Source: Mytilus edulis (lineage: Eukaryota; Mollusca; Bivalvia; Mytilida; Mytilidae). Taken from it: a stretch of DNA of 64,000 nucleotides. This document shows positions 46,940-59,300 of the stretch, piece by piece. How positions within the stretch are numbered: position 1 is the first letter of the stretch; the number at the start of each line of letters is the position of its first letter. The stretch lies in NCBI RefSeq assembly GCF_963676685.1, contig NC_092356.1, positions 43,921,601-43,985,600 on the forward strand. Reading direction: 5' to 3'. The notes beneath the pieces are model-generated. The model saw only the letters and a list, made by a program, of their open reading frames with translations. It was not told where the DNA came from and ran no database searches. The translations under genes and the position numbers were made by a program.

Positions 46940-47215
46940 TCACAAAAATACTGCACTCAGAGGAAAATCAAATTGGAAAGTCCATAATCACATGGCAAAA
47001 TCAAATGAAAAAACACATAAAAAACGAATGGACAAAACCTGTCACATTCCTGACTTGGTACAGGCATTTTCAAATGTAGAAAATGGTGGATTAAACCTGG
47101 TTTTATAGCGCTAAAACTCTCATTTTGTACGTCAGTCTCATCAAATTCCGTTATATCTACAATGATGCGTGAACTTAACAGACATTATAAATAAAATAGT
47201 CAAAATATGGATACA
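46940..47215 (+). repeat. Family D repeat upstream of GPCR 45616
   Basis: AAAATACTGCACTCAGAGGA, GGACAAAACCTGTCACATTC, GACTTGGTACAGGCATTTTC, AACCTGGTTTTATAGCGCTA and GACATTATAAATAAAATAGT. It sits about 130 nt upstream of the receptor start, probably in its promoter or 5' UTR region. Confidence 0.75.
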
Positions 47216-48254
47216 GCAGTCATCATCGTGTTACAATTTCAAAAGAAACAATTTCGCGTGTCTGACGTCAGAAAATTTATACGTCACATATTTTTGTCGT
47301 TTATACAAACAATTTTTAAATTTCACATGGGCAATGTTAGCATACATGGTTAAAAAATCAAAAGTATGTAAGAATTAATTTCAGAAATAGACCAAGATTT
47401 AAAATAGTCCAAAGTTCTATAGAATTTATAAGAATCCACAAATGGTTTCTTCCACTACGTGATTGAATAATTTTGACGTTTCTAATTTATAATAGAAATA
47501 TAACATAATGACATATTATAGAACAATAACATACTGACAGGATCTTTGAAAGTACAGAGTCACATAATAAGAACCAACGAAACACAAAAAGTCACATATA
47601 TATTTGTTCTGAATTGTTACGTAACGTCATTGTAAGATCGATTGGGTACTAAAAAACCAGGTGCAGAGAATCAATGGTTCGATCCTGGTCAAACCAAACA
47701 GTTGAAATAGTGATGTTTCTCTGCTAGTACTTGGTATTTAAGGATGAAAGATACGACCTAGCTCATTAATAGTATGGCTAAGAATACTAGATAAAAGCAG
47801 GGTATATAATAAGGTCCCATTAACGTATTCTGAATAAAAATGTAACAAATAATGAAAATGAAATGAGTTATTTTTGAAAATGATATTAATATCCCCAAAG
47901 ATTGATTTAATGTCACAATTCGTAACTGCCCAACACGACAATGGCGTTCAATGACAGTAAGTAACATAAGAAAATGTCACAGTTTGGCCTTCAACATCGA
48001 ACACGTACAATACAGTCAGTTGTAAAATATCTCAATTTGATAAAATGTGAAACAATTCGTACGTAAAACTGATGGCCAAAGTTCTGACAAACAAAAAACA
48101 AAAAACAAATATGAACTGTGAAGTACATTAACATCCAGATGAACTTTTGGAGAAAAAAGACCAGATGATGTTCTTTGAAAACACCCTGGCCTACAATTGT
48201 TTGGTCTCACTCCGAAAAATTGTTATGTTACGTCAGTTTTCCACCGATGGATTG
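47216..48254. other. Spacer with an old family C copy
   Basis: No gene. About 47945-48080 (TCACAGTTTGGCCTTCAACA, AATACAGTCAGTTGTAAA, ACTGATGGCC) is a diverged forward family C copy. A tRNA B-box-like word GGTTCGATCC at 47676-47685 does not belong to a foldable tRNA. Confidence 0.4.
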
Positions 48255-48560
48255 AAATATAAAAATAAGAGGTTGCGGCATGATTGCCAATGAGGCAAAC
48301 CACAACAAGAGACCAATTGACACATAAATGAACGACAATGAGTCACCATAAGGCCTTCAACAATGAATAAAACCATGGAACACGACCAGCTATACAAGGC
48401 CAGTAAATGACAAATGTTAAACGATTCAAACGAGAAAACTAACGGCCTAATTTGTGTATAAAGTAATGAACAAAAAATATATATGATACACAGCAACATA
48501 CGACAACCAATAACTCCTGCCTCGGGACAGACACATACAGAGTGTAGCAGGATTAAACTA
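48255..48560 (+). repeat. Family C repeat
   Basis: AAAATAAGAGGTTGCGGCAT, GATTGCCAATGAGGCAAAC, AAGGCCTTCAACAATGAATA, GACCAGCTATACAAGGCC, AACTAACGGCC and CGGGACAGACACATACAG. It is moderately diverged. Confidence 0.75.
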
Positions 48561-50344
48561 GTTTGAATGCGATGACCAAGACTTTTAATATTTTTTTTAA
48601 ATTAAAGCATTATAAAAGTTTTATCACTTTTTTTCAAAATACTTAAAAAAGATCGATGTTTTATTGCTATGGCAATAATGTGATGTAAAATAAACAAATA
48701 TCCAAATTATAAAGTCAAAATAAACGTCGATAACATATCATCTTCGAAAATACTGGCAAACTGTGTTTCTTGGATAACGTTAACATTGCAAATTTGTATT
48801 TACATCAAACTAAATTGTGCAAATTGCTCTTTTTTCTGTGCAGCTACACCACTGTTCAAGGTAGATATTTAGTTCAGCACTCACATACATATATTATGTA
48901 ATACTTCAGGGATTATAATTGGCTGCAGTCCGCCATAGCTGTTTTTTTATTATAGTTTTAAGTACATACCAGGGTGTTGATTTTCTCTTTTGAAAAGTTT
49001 CGTGTTTTACATGTCAAAATGTACCTTTAAATTTTGTTTTTATGTATTTCTCTAACCTGAGTGGTCTTGCATTTATTAATATTGTATTCCTGTCACGTTA
49101 TCTTGTCATTTTATATCATTGATATCCATATAGATATTTGGCTGGCCGTAAAATAATGTTGAACCCTACTTTGTTTTCTTAAAATGTCCTTTACCAAGTC
49201 TGGAATACGACAGTTGCTATCAAATAGTTTGTTTCTATGAATGTAGCATTGTCGGTTGTTTTTGTTGCACTTCTGTGTTTCCGTTGGTCTGTTATTTTCA
49301 TCTTATAGTTGATATGTTGCCCTTAGCTTAAGTTTGTAACCCGGCTTTATTTTCTGTAGATCTATTTATGTCTTTTGAACAGGTTTGTTACTGTTACCTT
49401 TATTTGTATTTGCACAAAGGTGTCGTTTACAGTTTACTGTACGGTATAAGCCGTACGGTGATTATACTAGTATTTTTTTCAAATCCTCGTTCCTTGAAAT
49501 CTGAAAGCTATAATATTTGATAGATACTTATTTCTTTGGTAATCATACAAACATCATTGTATTATTATCATAGTAGCAGACGATAACCGATGTCGATGCA
49601 ACAGGTTTTACTCCGTTCGAAGTTCAGGCATTTTCCTTGGGATTTTCAAAACGCATATGCAATAGAGCTTGAAAAACTCCCAAATACGTTAGATTGATTG
49701 GTGGTATCTAAACGTTTAGTAGCATACTTCATATTAACATAAAACTATTCTCAATCCTTAATTCCTAGTGTTGAAGTCAGGAATACGACAATTGCAATCA
49801 ATTCGTTTGATGTGTTTGAGCTTATGATTTTGTTATTTGATTAGGGACTTTCCAGACTGAATTTTCCTCAGAGTTCAGTATTTTTGTGGTTTTACTTTTT
49901 AATAGGTATAATCCAATTCTCGAATCAATAATTGGTTTTCCGTTCCCGATATTTAATCTCACGATTTCGCCAACTAGAGACGAAGGGTGACAATAAAAGT
50001 ACTGAAGTTACATCTAAAATATATACAATACCATGGTTGCAAAATATGGAAAAAAATGAGAAAAAAATGTAACAGCAGTAAAATGGTTAAAGAACAATCT
50101 ACAAACAATAGATAGAAAACCGGTATTGTAATGAGGTCCTACGAATGAGAATATATTCACAACACGAAACTCGATTATAAGAGACTTTTCAAGGCGCACA
50201 TGACAAGAAAAAAGAAATTGATTCTCCAAATATATTTCTTGTGTGACTTAATAAACTTATTATTAATGGTTATTATCACATGAGTTCCAAGTGTCTCAAA
50301 CTGATATATCATATCAATAAACATTCAACATATGTACCATCAAT
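48561..50344. repeat. Spacer with families E and D in reverse
   Basis: 49085-49215 is family E (CTGTCACGTTATCTTGTCAT, GGCTGGCCGTAAAATAATG, TTCTTAAAATGTCC). 49765-49905 is family D in reverse (GAAGTCAGGAATACGACAAT, TTTGATGTGTTTGAGCTTAT, CAGAGTTCAGTATTTTTGTG). The remainder is AT-rich without genes. Confidence 0.5.
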
Positions 50345-50530
50345 AAAGGCAGCAGTAGAATACCGCTGTTCAAAATTCATTAATCGGTTAAAAACAAATC
50401 TGGGTTACAAACTAAAACCGAGGGAACCACCTTAGCTTTAAGAGGAAAACAATATAACAACATCAACACTTATTTGCAACACAAAAAAAAAAAAAACGCC
50501 AATGCAACATAAATAGAAACGAACTGTTAC
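50345..50530 (+). repeat. Family G repeat
   Basis: GGCAGCAGTAGAATACCGCT, AAACAAATCTGGGTTACAAA, CTAAAACCGAGGGAACCACC and TTAAGAGGAAAACAATATAA, followed by a long A-run. Its partner is at 59125-59300. Confidence 0.65.
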
Positions 50531-53189
50531 ATTTTTTAACACTTTATAGACTTTAACTAACTCAATACTTTTTATTAGAAAAACTTCTACTGCACAACCA
50601 TTTCGTTCTATTCTAGTTAAACGAATTATATTGATAAATTATTCAAATCAACGTACGGGTATAGATGTTTACTTGTTTTCTTTTCTTTTCCTTTGCTTAT
50701 GATTATGTTTCTAGTTCTTAACAATGTCGTCATAGATTGTGGACTCAAAACTTTGGATTGCAGGAAGCATTACTACATGAACGGAAAAAGTAATCACAAT
50801 TGCATGTGTAAAACTTAACGAACTACTAGTAATACGGAAGTCAAGTCACAATCTTGAAAGTCGCCTCTCATTTACTAGTTGTTAAAGCTACAAGGATTAT
50901 AATTTAATACGTCAGACTAAATTTGTTTTATGTCCAAAGCATCAATCAATATGCGTTTGCTTTTCAAATATTTTTTCGGTTATACATTTATCCAACTGCA
51001 AAAATAAGGCGACGGACATTTCGTTTGCACTTAATCTTCTGAAATTTTCGTAGCACTTAAGTTTAATCTGGTTTGGGTGTGGTAAGTTGTTTGTTTTCAG
51101 GCTAGTTGTCTTTAAAAAAAATCCACTATGAACTTGCCTCTCTGCCTTACTTCAACTTTATCTTTTTTAAGTAAATAAACACTTCATAACATGCTTTCAC
51201 AGTTTGATTTCCCCAATTTGAGTAGCGTATCGCTGGAAACTGTTAATATTTTAATGTTTCATCAGATATGCAAAAACGATTCATTGAATGATCAACGGGC
51301 GAAAATCAAAATTCTATAGTTAACTATTAAACGTTTTTCTAATCGCGAGTTTCTTTAGCCAGTACCAGATACGAATAAGAAAAAGATGTGATTTACACTA
51401 CGATACGCATTGCTGTTTGAAGTTAAAATATATATTAAGAAATTATAATATCAGAATTACTATGCAAATCAAGTATTAGTTGTACAGGGTATTTGTCGGG
51501 TTTGTGTTGCTCAGCCTAGAGTTTTTTATGAGGTGTTTTGGAGACTGTTGGTTGTCTTTTACCATTTTTCGGTTATGTCACGATTTTTTCAGTGACCTTT
51601 GACTCTTTAAAATATAAAGATTAAAAAAAACTTTTAACCACACACTTTATGGGTAAAATTTCATTGGATTATAGCATTTTGACAAAGAATAATTTTGATC
51701 ATTGAGAAACTTAATATTTCTTTAACAATTAAACGTTTTAAAACGTTCAGCTTATGTTTTCAGAGTTTCTGCCTGCAGTGTTATGTACCACCTTAATGGT
51801 TTATGGTTATGTTTATTACAGCCGACTGTTATATCATAAAAGCAATCTGTGATATTTGGTCCTTTTTATAGTTAACCCTGGTATAAATAGAGGTCAGGTA
51901 CTTTTTTTTGGTATAGCTCTTTAACAAATGACATTTTTCTTTAATGTATTCTCTATTTATCATATTTCGTTGCTGTCTATTTGGGCTGTTACTCCAGGAA
52001 AAAGGCAATTGCTGCACTGGTTTACATAGAGACAAAAAACAAGTTTGCAATGAACCATAACATATATAAAACGAGACAGAGGTTGCATGTAAGTGATAGA
52101 CCAATATTACAACATAACAAGAACAATATAAGTATTTTCTATATAATATATGTATTTGAGATATTCCTATAATTACTATATGACTTTAATCTACAATCGA
52201 CTGGTTCATGCAGTTTCCATGATAGTTCTAAAATGTTTGTTTACCATTGAAAAGTATAGTCTAATGTTATTGTAATATTCTATAGAACTATATACAAAAA
52301 ATGAATGCTTTCTTTTAAACCGGAAGTTTACTCTTCAAAAGTGTCTATTATTTAATTTATCTGAAAGCAACACACTGACGTTCACTTTTTTTTTTATGAT
52401 ATTCAGAGAATGTTCGTATACTACAATATCATTGTTCAGTTTTTATATTGTTATAAGTACGTGTCTTTAATTTGTGTAAAACACTTCCATTCAAACAGTC
52501 ATTTTCAGTCTCATACCAATCAAAGTCTCTCGGAAATATAATATGATTATTCTTATTCTGTCGTATTAATTAACGTTCAATCATACAGGTTTCATATCAT
52601 AACATAGTACATGTCACTTTCAAATGAAAAAAAAACATTGCAAGCATGAAAGCACAAAAAACAACTTTCGCACATCATCTAGAAATGTCAGCGTCATATG
52701 ACAGTCAACTTTAGTAATACAGAATAAATGTAGAACGTATTTCAAACGTAATTTTATTCTACACAACAAATCTTACGAGGTTCAATACTACAAAGTCATG
52801 AACATTACGGTATAAATTACATTTTATTTGTATTTTTCTTTCAGAAAAGAAACAACGATATATAAACCCTGACAAAACTTTTATTTAAAATCCCACATCT
52901 TGTTACAGTAGATTTAAAGCAAAATAAAGGACGATAAATGGAGATTTGGTAAAAATAAGATTAATGAGGATTAATTCACCTTTTCGCTTTTCCCTGCCAC
53001 TACTTGACGTCACAGACTTTCTCATAAAATGTTGACGTAACAAGAGAAAATGTCGTTTGACACCTCAAAAGAAAAAAAAATGTGTATGACACCAATTCAC
53101 CAAGTGTTGCAAATTTAAAATTCAAGCGTCGCACATTTTGGTGAAGTATCGGTTATTCCTAGATAGCGTTACGGCAATATATAAACACA
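50531..53189. other. Long spacer with one family A relic
   Basis: About 51490-51610 (GTCGGGTTTGTGTTGCTCAG, AGAGTTTTTTATGAGG, CTTTTACCATTTTTCGGTTA) is a decayed reverse family A copy. No gene is recognised in the remainder; the open frames at 51829-52172 are short and unsupported. Confidence 0.4.
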
Positions 53190-54010
53190 TAATTGATGCC
53201 AGGATTAAAATTTTACTCGTAAGCCGCACGTTTTATCTACAACATAATCATCATTGATGCTCAACATTTCAATACTTAGGACGAATGTTTAGGTTAAAAT
53301 CATAAATGTATTAAATTACGGTAATTGTAATTAGAATTTTGCCTATTTTGAATAAATGACATGCTCCAAAATGTTCAAGTTGCACAGAAACTGATTACAC
53401 AAGTTATTTTAATGGTTGAAATTTTATGCGACTGTCATACAAGTGAGAGGTTTTTCTAGCTATATAACCAGGTTTAATCCACAATTTTCTACTTAAGAAA
53501 ATGCTTTTACGAAGCCATGAATATGAAAATTGTTATCCATTCGTTTGATATGTTTGAGATTTTGATTTTGTAACTTTATTACGGACTTTCCGTTTTGAAT
53601 TTTCCTCCGATTGCGGTATTTTATTATTTTACTTTTCATGTATAATGTTTTTAAGTGAATATGTTCATTGAACAAATAAAGTCTGAAGAAGTAGCGTAAA
53701 ACTGTTATCAAATACAGAGAGTTTCAAACGCAATGTCGATCATCTGTTTATGTGTACACGATAAAATACATAATCAAATTTTCAATGATTTATACGTTAC
53801 TTTTTTCTCATTGAAATAATTATTTAAGTCGTAAACCGATTGAATATCAAGGAAAATATATAGATCGTGGTGAGCTATGGTTCTTTCTTTTGAATTGTTT
53901 CATATTTAGTCGTTCCAGGGCTATTTATAATTATTATACAGTATGAGTTTCGCTTAGCGTTAAAGGCCGTATCGAGACTTATATAAAATAGTTGTTTAGA
54001 TAGTCCCCTT
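53190..54010. repeat. Cluster of family F, D and C relics
   Basis: 53190-53260 is family F forward (GATGCCAGGATTAAAATTTT, then a degenerate GCACGTTTTATCTACAA). 53410-53640 is family D in reverse (GACTGTCATACAAGTGAGAG, TTATCCATTCGTTTGATATG, TTTTGAATTTTCCTCCGATT). 53940-54010 is a decayed reverse family C (AAAGGCCGTATCGAGAC). No gene is present. Confidence 0.6.
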
Positions 54011-55187
54011 TTGATCTTTGATTGTTACCTTCTCTCCTTCATTAAATAAACTAGTAAATTAAATTTAAAAAAAAAGATATTTGTTAAATCAGTTTGCATC
54101 AAAACATCATACAGCACACATTGTGCTTATCCTTGATCTAACTACATTTTCATCTCTTAATTATCAATCGTGTTTGATGAAAATCTTAATCTATTTTGGA
54201 AGTTGATGAACGCAAGTGATTTTTATAGTGAAATTTCTAAAATTGAAATTTGCTGTTGTGATTATTAACCTGAAATTTAAAACGATCTTCACTGTTATCT
54301 TATGCAAAATCAACTGATGGACAAAAGATGCTGCAACTTCAAGTTTGAACCTATCTTATAAATATTAGCTAGTGAAAAGGAAATGTCTAAGCATATGGGG
54401 ACGAGTAGAGGTAAAAAAGGCAAATGCAGATTAGATATATATGTTCTACCGTTTCAGGGACTATAGTCGTTCCATTCAAATGGATTTTTTTCTAAAGTAT
54501 GTAATTGCATTTTCGGTTAGAGATATTTTCACTAATTAAAACGTCTTATCTTGATTTTATATCGTTAAAAATCGTTAAACGGATTATATAAAAGTAGGAT
54601 AGGCTTTGGTTGTCCTGTTATGTGACAAGAAGAATGCAACGAATGACTGTTGTAAGATAATTTTGAAACACGAATACACAAAGTCGTTAGCCAGTGAAAA
54701 ACAATATAGGAAAAAAAGCATCTTCAGAAAAGCAATAAATGTACCTTGTAAATCAAAGTGAAATGAAAGGACAGATTAAATTAGATGATGTTTTCCTGGA
54801 TTATGATATCAATCAGTGTACTCCAAAACTGATTTTGTGTAATTAAATTGTAATTAACAACCCAAGAAAAGCAATTATTTTTGTACATGTTTACTTTTGA
54901 AATAACTACGTTTCATGTGGAGCTTTTGTCTGGGTATATATATACATATACATAATGATGATGTACCCTTTTAAACTTGTAATACACATACATGCATATC
55001 ATTCATTTCTTTAACAATTCTAATATGTTATTTTAGCTCAAGGTCAGTTACTATATATTCCTAAACTCCTATACTGAATCTTCAAGCGAACAATCGTCCA
55101 CCTGTTCACCGAATTAATTGATTACTATGAATTTGAATACAATTCTTTTCACTTGCAACACAACATGTCATTGGTCGCATTGTTCAT
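54011..55187. other. Downstream flank of GPCR 55188
   Basis: AT-rich with no recognised gene. Some of it is probably 3' UTR of the receptor, but no polyadenylation signal stands out. Confidence 0.35.
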
Positions 55188-56381
55188 CTATCTCCTTTTA
55201 CAGCTGAATAGTTCTTTTAATTTCGTTTTGAAGGCATTGTTCATGAAGGCATAAATGACAGGATTTGCGTTATGGTAAATAAAAAATAAATAGAAAACCA
55301 CCGGATTCATGTCGAAAACTCTCAACGCAACCAGCCAAGAGGGCAAGAACGCAATAATGAATACTAATGTGACTATTGATAGCATGAAAGCAGTTTTTAT
55401 ATTAGCCATTCTCATTTTCTCAAGTTTGGCTCGTGAAAGTCCACCCGGTTTTATGATGACATCTTTATCACTTATCGAAGTATCATTTCCATTTTTCTGA
55501 ACGGCTTTGTTATTTTTCTCTACCTCCGACTTTCCAAATGACGTTTCATTGTTAAGAGTATTAAGGGTTGAAAATTCTGTTTGTTCTACTTCATTTGGCA
55601 AGGCATTCCAGAATCCACAACATTGATTGGTTACAACTTTTAATCTTTGTCTACGTCTCGCGAGAACAGATCGGTATATCATGGCGTACAGAACCATCAC
55701 TATGAGACAACAGACAGCAAAAAACGAAGAGTATATCTTTTGGTATATGTAAAAGAAGGAGTCGTGATCATCGTAACTTTGAACTGGTAAACACACAAAA
55801 TCGGGTCTTAACATAATTTGAACGGTAGCATTATCTTTGGAAGTTGTGTTCATCATTACATCTGTCGACACATCAAATGGCATCACCGTTGTTTTATTGA
55901 TAGAGCTTGAATTCATCTGCGGAGAGTTATCAACCATTTCATAATTTAAAGAACACAAAACTCCCAAAACAACGGCAAACACACAAAGAAACGCAACAAT
56001 ATATTCTGCTCGCTTGATTGTCATGACATGTTTGAATGGATGGCAGATGCACAAATAACGATCAACCGCAATAGCCACCATGACAAAAGCAGAAAACGGA
56101 ACAGTGGTAGTCATTAGGAAAAAATACATTTTGCATACAAGATCATACTCCAATCTCATATTGAGGGCTTCCACGGCTATTGTGAAAGGTATTGTTACAA
56201 GACATGTTAAAAAATCTGTTGTGGCTAGTGTTAATATGAATATGGTTGATGTCAGTTTCTGCTTGAAGCTTGAAAATACATAGAGTACTAGGGCATTACC
56301 AATTACGCCTACTAAGGAACACACGCTCATGAGACCTATTGCAATGTTTACAGCGCGCTTATCTTCTTCTGCATCTGTCAT
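55188..56381 (-). CDS. Orphan class A GPCR, paralogue 2 of a tandem pair (single exon)
   Basis: Plasma-membrane receptor of 397 aa starting on ATG at 56381. It has the same architecture as the receptor at 45616: GN at 28-29, LATTD with D56, C83, VDRYLCICHPF with DRY at 107-109, FLPSW at 345-349, NPVIY at 373-377, and a basic tail ending S-C-K-R-R. The transmembrane helices are near identical to those of its paralogue. The N-terminus, ECL2 and ICL3 differ much more. ECL2 has a different set of N-glycosylation sequons (NSS, NKT, NTT, NAT) and the disulfide Cys in DFVC. The two genes lie in the same orientation about 8.4 kb apart, so they are a tandem duplication. Ligand and G-protein coupling are not predictable from sequence. 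Confidence 0.92.
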   Translation of the reverse strand: MTDAEEDKRAVNIAIGLMSVCSLVGVIGNALVLYVFSSFKQKLTSTIFILTLATTDFLTCLVTIPFTIAVEALNMRLEYDLVCKMYFFLMTTTVPFSAFVMVAIAVDRYLCICHPFKHVMTIKRAEYIVAFLCVFAVVLGVLCSLNYEMVDNSPQMNSSSINKTTVMPFDVSTDVMMNTTSKDNATVQIMLRPDFVCLPVQSYDDHDSFFYIYQKIYSSFFAVCCLIVMVLYAMIYRSVLARRRQRLKVVTNQCCGFWNALPNEVEQTEFSTLNTLNNETSFGKSEVEKNNKAVQKNGNDTSISDKDVIIKPGGLSRAKLEKMRMANIKTAFMLSIVTLVFIIAFLPSWLVALRVFDMNPVVFYLFFIYHNANPVIYAFMNNAFKTKLKELFSCKRR

Positions 56382-57199
56382 ATTGTTTCTGTTTATTTTC
56401 TGAAATACGAAAAATTTGATGTCAATATTTTCTTTTGATTAACAAATAAATATAAACTACATGTATCATCAAACATGCAAATATATTATTGTGTATATTT
56501 GTCTAAATATTTTTCAGTTTTTTCCAGGTCTCCATTTATTCATTTACAGCTAATTTTTATAAACAAATTGTAATTGATGATTTCAATTTACATCTTAATA
56601 ATTCAATTATTTTAAACCATACTCTATCTAGTATTTGGAATAAACATACGGAAACATTTCAATTCGATACGCATGTCTGTTCTAAGCTTCTTTATGTCAA
56701 GGTTAAACAGGCAAATGCAAACAAAGATCTGGTAAAAACCAACAAAAGAATAGGAACGACAGTAGCCCAATGGCATGTATTAGTTGCTAGGGTAACCAAA
56801 ATAATAAATCGTACACGTGAAACTTGCCTCCATTACTATCACTTTAACATAACCCTTTATTGCTGGTAATGAAGCAAATATATACTAAGTAAAACAGTTC
56901 AGCAACATATATTAAAATAAACTATGCTTCTAAATAAAACAATAGTACATTAATGTAACAAGGTAAATAAACGGCCAGTTGTAATTTTGATAAATATGTA
57001 AATTATTTCCGCAACTTTCAATTAAAAAATATGTTATTTTTCTTTCTCAGTATTTTTATTTATATAAATGTCGATTGATGCATCATCGGTTTTTAACTTT
57101 AAACTTGAATGTTTCATGTTCTTCAATGTAATTTATTTAAATAAAACTGATTCATGTATACATTATATATTCAAAATTACTAAAAAACTGATAAAAAAT
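56382..57199. other. Upstream flank of GPCR 55188
   Basis: AT-rich; no gene or promoter motif is recognised. The open frame at 57068-57259 runs into a family F relic and is not supported. Confidence 0.35.
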
Positions 57200-57310
57200 A
57201 CCAAGATTAAAATCTTGTACGACAGACGGGCATTTGGTGTAGAAAAGACTGACCAGTAACACACAGATCAAAAGTTAAAAAGGTCAAATCAAGAAGAAGC
57301 TGACGAACAC
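57200..57310 (+). repeat. Family F repeat, diverged
   Basis: CCAAGATTAAAATCTTGTAC, GACAGACGGGCATTTGGTGT, AGAAAAGACTGACCAGTAAC and GTTAAAAAGGTCAAATCAAG follow the order of the family F copy at 9688. Confidence 0.55.
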
Positions 57311-59124
57311 TGTGGATCCAGTGGATAATACTTTTTGTCTTTGAATTTCCAATATGCACCGATTAAATAATGCTGTACCTATGTTCGAGTAAAAAAACCT
57401 GCCAATTCATTTCTATGTGTATTAATGTTGCAACAGGAGAGCTGTCAGATCATTAACCGTATATGTTGGGCATGGTTGAGACCGTTAGTCTACAATTGTA
57501 GATCTACATTCGTTTTCGAATGTATTAGATAAATTAAATAATACAAAAAAAAACTACAAGTGGGAAGCAATAAGACATTCAATAATTTTGTATCAACGTG
57601 CTGCTATGGTTTTTGAAGATAAAGTTGAAACAAACATCCCCCTTCCGCCTAAAAAAAAACCCAAAATAAAAAAACAACCTCCACAAAACAAAACTGATTT
57701 TAATTCAACTCAATTGAAATCAAATATTTCAGTCTATACATGAAAATGTATTGTAGATTGGCAGATCCTGAATTTATCACTAAGATGACCCTGACGAGCA
57801 TATGAGATTACCAATAGTTTTATTGAGGTACGAGTTGCTCCACTTTTAGTATCTTTTCCCATCTTTTAAACGATGCATTATTTATTGTCTTCTAAATGTC
57901 AACATATATCTAATATAAATACCTGTCTAACATAAGAGCATTAGCTGTACATGTCATGGTCAGTCGATTTGACCAGAATATTTCCTTACTTGATTTATAA
58001 CATGCAAAAACAAATATTACTAAAAGGCGATAAACAATGCATGTATTCGATAATATGTATTAGCATTTTTTGTGTGAAGTTTAGTCTAGACGGCTTCTTA
58101 AATTCCGCCTAAATTGTTAATTGACGCGAAATACTCGTTTTTAAAATCTTAAGTTGTAGCGAATGCTCAGTGAAAGAACTGAAAAGATAATATGTAAAAC
58201 ACACACGTTTTGAGGGAATGGAAAACCTCTTTGTTAAATTTGTTTTTTTAATAATCATATTACTATCATAAAATGCTGTCACTTTATGTGGCTTGTAATT
58301 CATGAAGTCACGTTTTCCTATGAAGTATTTGCTCGAATACATGCTGATATATACATGCTGATATATATTTTCGAACAAGAGAAGAAATGGGGGTGACTTC
58401 GAATAAAACAGCAGTTTTGCACTGATATGTATTTAATGTAATAGAGAAAAGAGGTTAATATTGAAATGTACGTGCATTCATCGATAGAGATGAATTCATT
58501 ACAGATTTCACTAATCGTCAGCAGAAATTAGCTAAAACATTCCTGATAAATTAGTGATTGCGTTTGATGTTTACAAAGCTTTCTGTAAATACCACACAAA
58601 TTTATCTGTTATTTGCTAAATGTTTTTCTTGATTGACAAAGTAGTTTGTGACTGTCTTAAAGTATTCCGTATTGAATACACTCGATAGTTAAGGCGATTG
58701 GAAACGTCAAAGAGAAGTCAGGTTAAGTCTGGTAATGTATAATACTTGAAAAGGATCTGACACTCAGACTAGACACGATATTCAAATGTGTAAATAAACA
58801 GTATTTGTAAAAATAAAAGAAATGTTTTATCGTAAGATTACATTTCATAGAAAGGTGAAATTTACGTTAAAAAAGTTCTGTTTTAATTAAAGGCAATAGA
58901 AACATTGACTTGAATAAATAAAAGTTATAAAAAAAAAAACAGTAGAAAGAGTTTGACTATAAGAATAAATTCATTTCGAACATAAGAATAAAACACGAAC
59001 ACGAGTAAAGTGTGACACAAGAAAAAATCAATCAAACGGTCTATCGAGTGCTGGTTGTTCATAGAACTATCAAATACAATATAGTATAACAACGGGGTAA
59101 AATTAATGTAAAATACCTATATAC
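57311..59124. other. Intergenic spacer, no gene recognised
   Basis: AT-rich sequence. The minus-strand frame at 58109-58378 has no domain features. Confidence 0.35.
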
Positions 59125-59300
59125 CTGCAACAGAGGCAACAGTAGTATAACGGTGTTTAAAAGTAATAAAGCATTAAGAGAAAACAAATCCAGGTTACAA
59201 ACGTAAACCGATAGAATCACATCAGTTATAAGAGAAAAACAAAGGAACTACAGGAACGCCGAATAACCACAAAGATAAAACGGCAACAAACAGTGAAACA
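59125..59300 (+). repeat. Family G repeat
   Basis: CTGCAACAGAGGCAACAGTA, GTATAACGGTGTT, AAACAAATCCAGGTTACAAA, CGTAAACCGATAGAATCACA and AAACGGCAACAAACAGTGAA. It matches the order of 50345-50530. Confidence 0.6.

Noticed and set aside
47640-47700. tRNA-like B box GGTTCGATCC
   Set aside because: No matching A box, acceptor stem or cloverleaf could be formed around it; at best a tRNA-derived repeat relic.
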